This document shows, one piece after another, positions 22,501 through 34,500 of a stretch of DNA of 64,000 nucleotides. The position numbers and the translations under genes were made by a program. Numbering within the stretch: position 1 is the stretch's first letter; the number at the start of each line of letters is the position of its first letter. Below the pieces are notes generated by a model. It did not search any database and was not told where the DNA came from. It worked only from the letters and a program-made list of their open reading frames with translations. The stretch is taken from NCBI GenBank assembly GCA_013399305.1, contig VXAI01000384.1:186001-250000 (forward strand). The letters run 5' to 3'. Source of the stretch: Rostratula benghalensis (lineage: Eukaryota > Chordata > Aves > Charadriiformes > Rostratulidae).

Positions 22501-25500
22501 TAAGCCAAAAATCCTGATAAGACTCCTACTGATTTTAATCAAGCTGGGATTTCACTACTCGGTTACTTGAAGCAGCAACATAAAACAGACAAGGTTTAAC
22601 ATGCAAAGGTTCTCCTTTCCCTGATGTTATATAGATTATTCTAATTACCTTTAAACATGTCTCATTTTAAGGAGTTAAACTCGTAACATTTTGCCAAATT
22701 CCTTCAGTAGAAATTCAGTTTTAGTAAAAAGCAGCTCTTTTATCTAACATATAAAAACATTGTCTTATAAAGAGATGCTGAGACTGGTACCAGTCCTACA
22801 GCACAGAGTAAAGGAATAGATCTGTACAAACATTTATTTATAAAATTGAGTTCCACTGTAAGTAAATAGCCGGGAACACTGAGAAATGTTAACTGTGTGC
22901 ACCCAGTATACGCTGTGTCTTACTTGGACATACAATTCACGTCAAACTACTAGTACAAACCAAAAAAGCTCAGCATGGATATACTTAAAAGCTCCCACAG
23001 TAAAATCCAGCCCATCCTTTGAGGACAACCCACTACCACCAAGCAGACAAAGAGAAATGTACAGCAAAGCAAATAATTTTCTCTGCCAACAGTTATGCTG
23101 ATCCCAGTTTCATAAAAAAAGAAAATAAATCATTAATCCCCCACCCCGTCCTTGAGTATTATGACAGATAACACCAGGGACGGCAATATCTCCCAGCTCT
23201 GTGCTGAACCACATATGACTAAGTGGCTTGTGTATTACAGCTTAGGGAATCCTGCTCTAGGTGGCTTTTTTTTAAAGGCAAAAGAAGGTCACAGGCTACT
23301 CAGCATCCACACAGACAGGCTGAGAAGTCCATTATGCCATCTTCACTCCACAGAAGTTGTACCGATGATAATCAGCTGACAGCACGCTCTTGTCACTCCC
23401 ATGACAAAAGCGGTTTTGTTTGCATACAGAATTCTAACACAGAAGAAATCTCCAACTGGCTCACAAATTTTGTTCCTAACTAAACATTTTAATTTTTTTT
23501 TTTTTTAGTATGCAAACATTATAATCCAAAATACTTTGTATAATATTCATAGCCTCATTTTCTACACATACCTGCTAGCTGTATTAATCTAGATCATAAG
23601 TAATCCCTTGAAATAGTTTTTCATCAAGTTGTTACTGGAGGTATGCTGTAATGTACACAGCTGTGCAAATTCAAATTAAAGTTCTAATGAGATACTGAGT
23701 ATGATAAAGCTTCTCAGACAGAGAACACGAAACAGCTCCAAGAATCAAGGAACTTTTCAAATACATTACATAAATGGAGGACTTCTCCCCAAAAATGCAC
23801 CAGCACTCTTTTAGCTACCAATAAAAGCACCTTCAAGGATACCACTTTAAGTTTCATATTTTTAATTAAGATTTTTAAAAGGTGGTATTTGTAGACATTA
23901 AGGAATAGAATGGACTTGATCCAAATTGCATTAGCTGTTGTTCTTCTGAAAAGTCACTTAATTTGAAACAGTGTAATTGTTATAACACTGAACGCCTACA
24001 ATGTTTCCCCTGGTACATTACTACTGAAATCTTACATTTACACAGTTGTGACTAGCAGAAGCAAGGGGCTAGTAAGTATAACTGAAGTTATATTTTGGGT
24101 TGAGGATATAACTGGAGTTAGCAGGGTGTACAAATGTTTAAGAGACAGCATTTTGTTACTTTCCCCCCCCCAATTCTGATGCAGGTGATGAGTCACCAGT
24201 GGTCTTGATACCATAACCCAACCCACAGTGGTCCAGACAGTGATGTTGTAAAAGGTATATAATTCTGTTAACTTCAGTAGAGCGGTGACTAAAAGGTGCT
24301 TATGTACGGAAAACAGCACATCTTAACATTGTGAGATGTTACTAAGTGCATTTCTTTCCAAGAGCATGTGAATGTAACAGATGAGCATTCCAAGGACAAC
24401 AGATGATGGTGTGTTTTGCAGCACTGTTACAAGTGTTAGAATTGGCACATCCCAGTCACTCAGCTGTCTTTTCAGCTGCCTTGTAATTTCGCATACAAAA
24501 ATCCTAAAAATCATGTCAAATGGTAAGAAGACTCCATTTTAATATTTAAAATTATTTCTTTTTTTTTTTTTTTTTTTTTACTCATGGTAGAAAAAGAAAT
24601 TTTCTTCTCAGGTAACTTTGCACCAGGAAGACTTCAGTCAGCAGTCACCTGTATCCTTGGACTCCTCAATACCTAAGCAGAGTCATGATAGTCCCCTTAC
24701 TTTTGTAAGAGCTTTGACCGGAGCACCCTCATGGCTGTTTGCTACAGCATCAGCAATTACAGTTCCCAAGACATCACACAAGTGAATCTTAATACCACAA
24801 AAGGCTTCCTCTGCTTCCTTGTTGCTTTAACATCACGGCAGGAAGATAACAAATCCTGTGTGAAAAGACTATATTCCAAACAGATCTGAATCGAAGGAGG
24901 AAAAACCAATCAAAGAAAGGTGTCAACTGTTTGAAGGGAACATTTCCAGAGCAGAAAACCAGAAGTCCAATCCCAAACATGTAGAACAACATATCAGACA
25001 CTGACAAATTACAGAAATACTGGATTTTAATTTCTTTTTTTTACTCATGACCCTGCCTCTCTCCTTTCCATTTTTGAGCCTCTTCTGGAGGCTGGAAAGA
25101 AGGGGAAGAACATATTATACACACAATTTGAAATGAGGCAAAAGCACATACAAGTTGGTTGGATGTTATCGTGCTTCTTGGTTGTGCTCTGCCTCAAGCT
25201 CAATTTTGCATATTTCTTTGCCTATCACTCTCAAGCTAGGCTTTTAAGCTTTCTGAGATGCAACATGTGTGTAAGCTCACAGACACAATAAAAATCTGAT
25301 CTTAATTATAACTTCTAGGAAAACATTGCAGTAAAAAAGATTGCTATTATTATAGTATCAATAGCATAGCAGATGAGTTCCTGAGGAGGGAACAAAGGCA
25401 TTAAAACTTCAGCAACAGCAGCATATGGTTTAACTAAGAAGAGCAGCAAGATGCTCTCCATCCTACAGTATTTTAGTTTGCATGAGAGACTAAGACCCCT

Positions 25501-28500
25501 CACATTTGCTCACAGAAGCTGAAAACAGAGATGAGAAAAAACTCCAACAACATTGCTGGAGTTTAATTTCTGCAGCAGCATTTCTCTTTCTGCCTTTTCC
25601 CACCAGAAGACTATAAGGCTTAGCTTCACAGAGCAAGGCACTACGGCTTTCTTTACCAACCACAAAAAATACTTGCTTCTTTTCCTGAAATAAGTATTTG
25701 ATAAAGTATTAGAACTAGAGCAAAACAAGTGTTTATCCGACAACACAGCCAGCATGCAAATTGTCCCTTTTAAGTATTCTCCATGCTATGCTGCTCTAGC
25801 TCTTTTCAGAACAGATTCTTTTTAGAAGTCCCTTGATAAAGTCAGAAAATACTAACGTGCAGATTGCATAAATTAAGAGCAGTACTTTCTTACAAATCAA
25901 AACCCAATAAAATGGCCATAAACCAAATGATTCATTCAATCCCCAATACTACCAATAGTATTAGTTATGACAGAGAAAGCGCTTTCATACTGAATTTAGT
26001 TTTAAAGTTTAATAACTTCACCAGAAAATTATCTGCAACTACGTTTCTCATTCATAGCTCTGGAAAAGCTCCTTTCCCAGTCTACACAATGCTCTCTTCA
26101 AGTCAAAAGCAAACGTACTTTAAAAACAAACAAACAAACAAAAACAACCAAAAAAACACCCCCAAAACACTACATCCCTATTTTTCTAGGCAGAAAAAAC
26201 TATTGTCAAGTGCTTTTCAGTTTTGATTAACAGCTTGCAACTCAGGTATCAAGCCAGGCACGGATGTAACTTTCAATGAAAAATCTGCTACAACTTGGGC
26301 CACCAGACTTACTCCAGAACTTTCATTACTAAACCTCACATTCCTTTTACGTGGATTTCAGTGACAGAAGGACAGTGGCCACAACTAGACGGTGAGATTA
26401 GCATAGCCAAGTACATGCAGGTTATTATAGGCAGTCCCATGCCTATGAAGTCTGTATATACACTCAGTTCCTGGTCCACCTTCACTGCTTCCATTCTGAT
26501 CTGTGCAGCTTACTACTTTCTTTGGTAGATCAACCAGTCAACCATTGATTCACTGTTACATCAACAGACAATACACACACATCCTTTAGTCTGAACCTAA
26601 CACAGCTCTCCCCTCAATTTCTGGAGGGAGGGAGTAACAATTTCCCGTATGAAATCCTAAAACTACCTTTCTTCTGACTTTATACTCCAGGCCTGCCTTC
26701 CTGGGACTTGTTTGTTTCTTCTACCACCACAGAAGCTCTGTACTAAAAAAACTTCTTGAAATCTCTTAGCCTAGCTTAAAGCACCGAGGTGGAATCAAGT
26801 ACACCTAAGCTCACCTAAGTAGTGATTTGTTTCTCTAGAGATCTAATTAAAAACAGGTTAGAGACTGTACAAGCTTTTTAAAGAGTCTGTTTAACAATCC
26901 CCACCGTTAGGTCTAAATCTTCTCTGCAGAAATCAAGTTCTCATTTTCGTCGTCTTATTCCATTAGGTATGGACAACAAGAACATTAAAACAAGCAGACG
27001 TCCATCTTCTTCCATAACGTAGTCCAGATACACCCTCTTTCTTTCCACAGAAATCATATTTTGTAACCCTCTGACCAATCCTGACATCCTCCTCTGGAAT
27101 TTCTGCAGGGCTTTGTTTGTTTGAGGTTTGTTGTTTGTTTGGGGTTTTTTTTTAATCTTTCCTTGTTGCCCTCAAAAGAAATCTCATGTTCTGGCTGATA
27201 CCTCAACAGAACACAAATAAAATGATTACTCTAATAACTACTTCCTGTTAAGCCAGAGCAGAATATGAATCATTCTGTAGCAGCACTAACATCGTTAGCT
27301 CATCCAGGCTGAAAGAATGAGCTTTTTCTATTTTATGACAAAGAAGTCATATCCTGCCCTGTAATTGTATATTAAGTGCAAAACTGCATTTTAGTGAATT
27401 CCACCTTTCTGGTTTTGGATCATTTTTCCATCTTAGAGATTTGCATGAATATGTGGAGATATTTTTCAGTTACCTAGGAGGTTCTTTAATGACTTGTTCA
27501 ATAAAATGAAATGAAGATGTGTTAATACAGACCAATTGCTACCAGACACAACTCCTAAACAAATTATAGGATTACAGAACATCTGCACTAAGACTAAGGC
27601 AAAGAACACATAGTTCATATATGAATGCAATCTCCTGCATGGGTAAATATTAAGATGGTACAGGAAAAAAAAAAGTATTCTTAATCCCCGTAACCATTAA
27701 CTAGCACTCACTATAGCTCTCTGCTTGTGGACCATGGCAACAAAAGCCATGTGATAAGGTGCAGAGGTATTTTGTATTTGCTTCTTAGCAGTTTCACTAG
27801 AGTATGATTTTAAAACTGTAGGAAGGTAGGTCAGGTTTCTTCGGGATGACTATTTTTTGCTAATCAATTAATTTATGGAATTATTTTAGTTTCTTATAAC
27901 ATGCATCAGTCCTCCTGAGTAAAGGTCTTAATTCTTCACTCGCTTCTACTAAACGTTGATTTTTGTGGTGACATCACCCTCCTCCAAGTGAGTACTCATC
28001 TATTCCTTTATTTGGGCTCCCAGCCCTTCTCTTATTGCTAGCGATGAGACACTACTGCTAAAATTCTGAAGACCACCAGTCCTTTGTTTGCCAGCCAGGT
28101 GCACAATTTTCAAAATATAATATATTTTTCTCACCTGCTGTGCTTTCTGGCACCTCCTGCTTATCTCGCACAAGCTGCATGATATCTGACACCGCAACCT
28201 GATGGTTTGTATCTTCTTCTTTCTCTTCATTAGACTGGTTGGCTGTTGCAAAACAGTTGCAGCTTCCAGTTTCTTTGCATGGGATCAACCTCCAATACCA
28301 GTAGTCAGACATGAAATTGCTGTAAGTTGATTTCTAAATTTAAAAACAAACAGAAAATTATTTTCTGCAAGAAGAAAATCTCCTAGCTACTAAAGAAAAG
28401 GCTCAAAGAATGTTAAGACTGACAGTCACATGTAGATCATCATATATTTGATTTTAGTTAAAGAAAAAATACACGGTTTATAATTGGCATTTATGATACC

Positions 28501-31500
28501 ATATGCAGTTTGTTACAGCTATCTGTGGTATTTTACACAAAAACTTCAAGAGTTCCCTGTAGTTTCTCAGACCAGAGAGCTAATCATAAAAACTTCCCAA
28601 ATAATATATAAATATCAAATTACCCATGATATAAATAACAACTGCATGAAGGAAAAAAAAAAAAATAGCAATATCACCTTGTATTTCCAGCAGAACAAGT
28701 CAATATTTATCTTAAAAAATACCTTTTGAAATCTGGTTTAACTAGGTGAAAGAACACCCCAGAACATGGATTGTCAAAAAATGATAGACTGTAAGAATAA
28801 AATAATAATTTAAGAAAAAAGATACTACAATTCCCATGATATGGTGGACTGAAATAGTTCACAATTTTTATAAGCAGACTAACTGGAAATGTAGCAGGAA
28901 AAAGAGATGCTTTAGTTTCTGACACAGTGCCCAGGTCCTTCAGGGCGGCCGCCTTCTTGAGCAGAGGAAAGTGGCCACATTTCCTTAGCCCAGATAGAGT
29001 TAATTACCAAGCTTATTTGTGCTTACAGGTACCACAGTGAGAGTGTTCTTAAACACCTGCAGGTTTCTTGATTTACATATACAAATGCCAGAGAACTACA
29101 GTGGTTTTACTCTTTCAGAGAAAAAAAAAAAAAAAAAATCACCTTTCTTGAAGGGTGTAATTCTTGAAATTACAACTAAATCATCATTAACTGTAAAAGA
29201 CTTCTTCCACATGAAAAAACAGCTTGAGCTTTCAAAATACTTACAGTTGCTAAAAAGCATTTAGGAATTCTGTAAAGTGCTAGCAAGGTGTCATTTCTTC
29301 AGGAAATTATACCACGTCCAGAGACAGGCTGGTTCCTGCTCTGCTCCAGAGGGCAGGTGGGCAACAAAAAAAATGGCCCAAGCCTCAAACCACAAGGGGC
29401 CTGAACAAGCTTTTCCACGTCTATCTGGAAAATGCCTAGCCCAAGCAGGGAAGAAGTGCGTCTCTCCCTGTAAATTTAATGCTTTTGGGATAAAGAAAAG
29501 ATGCATGAGCTTCTACAACTATCTAAATCTAAGTGTTTGTAGTGTATATCTGTTTCTAGCTGCTGCTGAGCTTGAGTAAAAGCATCACTCCTGACTATGG
29601 ATGTTAACAATGATACACGTAGGGACCTCTACATTACATTTAAAGGTGGCAGTTTTATAGACCTGAAGAAAGTATAAAAGCGTTATCTTTTTAAAAAGAA
29701 ACAGCTGAACAAAGACCCACACGTTATTCAGCGCTAGATCTTCCAGGAATCACCCACGAACAATAAAGTACTCTTGCTGTCACTTATGACATTATTTCAA
29801 CAGAAGAGAGGATTTCCATATAAAATTCTCTTCTTCAAGTATTACTGCAGGTACCTCATCAGCATGTGCACGGGGGGTTTAATGAAACAAGCATGTTATA
29901 GCATTTTAATGGGTTTTTTTAAGTTCTATTGGAGCAGAGGGAGTTCTTTCCAACTACCCTCACACTTGAGAGGTTAAATTAATAGATTTTACTTCTTAAA
30001 GCCACTTTGCAAGGTTCACAGGTTTTCATGTCCAGAACTTCTCCATTTCACCCCAACAACTGGGCAGAGATGGGGAAGTCCCATCTGAAGGAGACAAAAA
30101 TCCCAGAAACTTCACAAGGTGAACTGAAAAGCAGCTGGATCTATGCTTGTGTAGTCAGCACATTACTTGTGGAATATATTTTTAATTTATTGCCTTTCCT
30201 TAAGGAATGGAAACTCCTGAAGATAACTTAAAATAATTATATCCAAACATGCAGTTAGAGACACACTTTTATGACCCTAATCCTACTTTAATTAATTAGT
30301 TTTCTGACCTACTCATCATCTTTATTAACATTTTAAGAGCAGCAATGTGAACTTAGTTTTCAAGCTAACAGCTCAGGGACTCAAAGGAAAAAAGTATGGG
30401 AGGGCTGAGATATAATCACTACATGGTTTTCATACTTCCATGAAGAGAGGCAATTTGCAGAGACATTCACAAAATGGACTTGACTACAATCTCCTATAAA
30501 AAGGAAAACATATTAAAAAAAGAGAAGGAAAAAAAACCTCCTAAATCCCAACTCACTCTTTTGTCTTAAGAGCTAATACAAAATGTTCCAAATAGCCACA
30601 GCATCCTTGATGGATATATGTCCAACAGGATCACTGCAAAAACATTACAGACAGAGGTACTTCTTTCCTTACTATTTGACAATATCCAAAGATAAACTAC
30701 GGCCCTCAACCATCGTAAAAATTAGACTGATGTATCAAAAAAACTCTCAGGAATTAAACCTTCATTGACACTTACAGGTCTAAACAACTGCTCCTGAATT
30801 ACAGCTTTGCATACTAAACCCAATACTGCTCGTGGGTTTGGGTTTTTTCGGTTCTGTTTTAAGCTGGACTGTAGACATCGAAGTTGGTGAAATACCCAAG
30901 GGAAAGCAAGGGCAGAATTTGGATCCATTTGTCAGGGCCTGAAGGCACTGTAGATTTCACTGGCCCTGACCAGCCTTGGCTAGGACCTCTGCCATGGGCC
31001 CAAGAGCTGCATGAGTTTCAGCCCAAGGCATTCAGTCCCTATTTAAACCATGCCATTGGCATACCTGGCTATAGCCCTGTCCCCTGGGCGGGCCTGTGTC
31101 AAAGCAGTGCTTTGAGTCCTTTCCCTCCTGACTGGTCTCCCTGCAGGGTCCAGGTTTACAGCTTGCCAGGTCAGGGAGGGCTGGTAGAACCAGAGGGGAC
31201 AGAGTCCAGTTGGAGGCCTGTATCTAGTGGAGTCCCTCAGGGATCGGTACTGAGGCCAGTACTGTTCAATATATCCATCAACGACTTGGATGAGGGAGTA
31301 GAGTGCACTATCAGCAAGTTTGCTGATGACACCAAACTGGGAGGAGTGGCTGACACACCAGAATGCCGTGCTGCCATCCAGTGGGACCTGAACAGGCTGG
31401 AGAGTTGGGCGAGGAGAAATTTAATGAAATATAACAAGGGCAAGTGTAGAGTCTTGCATCTGGGCAAAAACAACCCCAGGTACCAGTATAGGTTGGGAAC

Positions 31501-34500
31501 TGACCTGTTGAAGAGCAGTGAGGGGAAAGGGACCTGGGGGTCCTGGTGGACAGCAGGATGACCATGAGCCAGCTCTGTGCCCTTGTGGCCAGGAAGGCCA
31601 ATGGCATCCTGGGGTGTATTAGAAGGGCTGTGGTCAGTAGGTTGAGAGAGGCTGTCCTCCCCCTCTACTGTGCCCTGGTGAGACCCCATCTGGAATATTG
31701 TGTCCAGTTCTGGGCCCCTCAGTTCCAGAAGGACAGGGAACTGCTTGAGAGAGTCAAGGGCAGGGCCACAAAGATGATTAAGAGCATCTCCCATATGAAG
31801 AAAGGCTGAGGGAGCTGGGTCTCTAGCTTGGAGGAGACTGAGGGGTGACCTCATTAATGTTTATAAATATGTAAAGGGTGAGTGTCAGGAGGACAGAGCC
31901 AGGCTCTTATCAGTGACAGCCAATGATAGGACAAGGGGCAATGGGTGCAAGCTAGAACATAAGAGGTTCCATTTAAATATGAGGAAAAAATTCTTCACAG
32001 TGAGGGTGACGGAGCACTGGAATGGTCTGCCCAGAGAGGTTGTGGAGTCTCCTCTGGAGACATTTGAAAGCCTCCTGGATGCATTCCTGTGTGACCTGAC
32101 TAGGTGTTCTTGCTCTGGCAAGGGGATTGGACCAGATGATCTTTCAAGGTCCCTTCCAATCCCTGTGATTCTGTGAACCTGTTACCAGTGCCCAGTTCTG
32201 GTGTTCAGACCCTGTGAGCAAGTACCCTGGTTGTTGAGTCTCTGCTGGGGCCACCCTCGTCCCCTCTTGTGCAGCAGTCCTGCTCTTGTTGCTCTCTGAC
32301 ATCAATCAGTAAGACCTGCTCCTCAGCTCAGTGAAGTTTATCAAATGGGGACACAGCAAAGCACACAGAAAAACGTAGGGCTTGGCAGAGTACATCTGAC
32401 GAACGTGATGGTTCCTTACAACTGTATGAAATCAGGCACAGGTACATTGCAGCTTGGCATATGCTCTAGGTTGGGAAGGAGGGAAAGTGGAACACAGCAG
32501 ATACAGTGGGTCACTGTGAATTCATAATCCCTATGCAAAACCTCTGTTCTCCCCCCATGACACCAGAAGGAGTTGCAGGGGGAACATCAGGTAGGGGGCC
32601 ACCATTCCCCCATTTGTCAGTGTTAGGTCAATGGTTGGACTCGATCTGAAAGGTCACTGCCAACCTAGACAATTTGATGATTTTATGTGCTGCAAATAGT
32701 TGAAACCTATTCTGATATTAATTAGGTCCAACACCAAGCTAAATGGATGAGGTCTTAGCTTGGAAACTGTAACTACATACAGGGCCAATAATGCATTAAT
32801 ATCCAATATTAAGAAGTAATATAATATATTATCACATAGCACTCCACTTTGTAATCAAGGTGCAACTTAATTTCTGAACCATTCCTTATGAAATTCAGAC
32901 AAAAGAGCAGTTTATGAAAGCAAGAGTCCTGCTATTTCAGTCACTCAGCACACATACTTCACTGGACTTACTTCAGTTTCCCACCCAAAATCCCCCTTTA
33001 ACTCATGAATAGCACTGCAAAGGGAGTAGTTAATAATTATCTTCAAATGTAAGCAGATTAGGCAAGGCCTCAGGTTATCTCAGAAACTCAAATCCGTATT
33101 CTACAACCACTTCACCATGGCAGCTAAACCTGACTCCTAAGATCCCCATTGCTTTGAGCTGGTACCACGATTACTGGAGCTCTCTTGCTACCACACAATA
33201 CAAATTCTTTAGCTATTTTCCCTGGTTATTTAGGCAAGGCATTATTTCTAGTCAGGTGTAACACAAACATTTAAATGTATCTCACATTTGTCCAGTATTT
33301 TCAGATTGTCCCATGCATTATCTCACTCGGTATTTAATTACTATAGCATTTCACCATGCTTTCATCATTGTTCCATTTAAGTCACTGGGGGGAAAAAAAA
33401 AAATTTGCGTGGGGAAAACTGGTCCTAATTTAGCACCTACTAAGATTTCATAACCTTGTTTTCCATAATCATGATGACACTTTATTCCAATGCTTTTAAA
33501 GAAAACCTGTTTAATATGTTATCCAGCCCAACAAGGAAGCTTAAATGTAGTCATTCACCAAGCTCAGTACAGCCATATCCGTAGAGACAGTGGAGTCATG
33601 CAGATGAAATAAGAGCTCATCTCTGCACCTCACAAGTCTCAGCAGAATTGGACTGAACTGGACAGCAGTGTCTGTATAGTACTAATCAACGTTTCTTTAG
33701 TTTAGAACAGATTAAAATACACCAAATGGTATTTAAACCCATCAGTATTGTTCTGATGAGAACCTTATCTTAAGTGTGTGTATCCGGGCTGCAGCATTCT
33801 TTCCAATTTTTATGCTTTGCCATACTGGCCATTCATTCTTCATATTGCACCTTCTGCACTTTCCTGGGGTAAGACATATATGCATCGTGCCCAGGTTCCT
33901 TCCACCTAAATTCAGACATTAAACTAAGAGGCCTGAGTTATGAACCTACCTGATCAATGAGCCTTCACTGGAGTAAAAAAGATGCACATCTCCTGAGGCT
34001 CAGTGGCCCCTCACATTGACGGGAGCGAGCCCAAGGCAATTGTGGATGAACCAGGGTTCGTATGATGAAAAGACCGGCTTTCGTATACAATACCGATCGA
34101 GTGCCACAAAGAATGAGTCATGTAATAAAAACCATAAAGCATTTTAGGATTTTAGTAATGCCTATTAAACTACTCAAGTTCTGCCTATGGAGATATTGTA
34201 TTTCTATTCTTGCCCCTCCCCCAGTTCGTTCACATTTTCTTCAGAAAGATGAGGAGGGAAAATGCAGCAGTAACAAAGCCCCAGACATTCTCATCTCTCT
34301 CTAGGGCATGCAATACCCAAAATCAATTTAAAAACTATTTTTCCCCCCTCATTTGGAGCTTTACTGTGATCAACATTTAACTTGAGTACTAAGTAGTCCT
34401 TCAAGATAAATGTTCTCATTTTTTATTTAAAAGCCTTCCACAAAGCATTAGAAATCACAAGACTTCTGTAGGAAATACTAATTTCAAAGAAATTGCAAGA

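Noticed and set aside
26123..26163. A/C-rich runs (also at 21781, 37953, 47490, 60150) as poly(A) tails of retrogenes
   Set aside because: No coding or LINE body lies directly 5' of them. They are simple low-complexity tracts.
31237..31854. 205-codon minus-strand ORF
   Set aside because: It is the antisense of the CR1 reverse-transcriptase region, so it is a shadow of the element.
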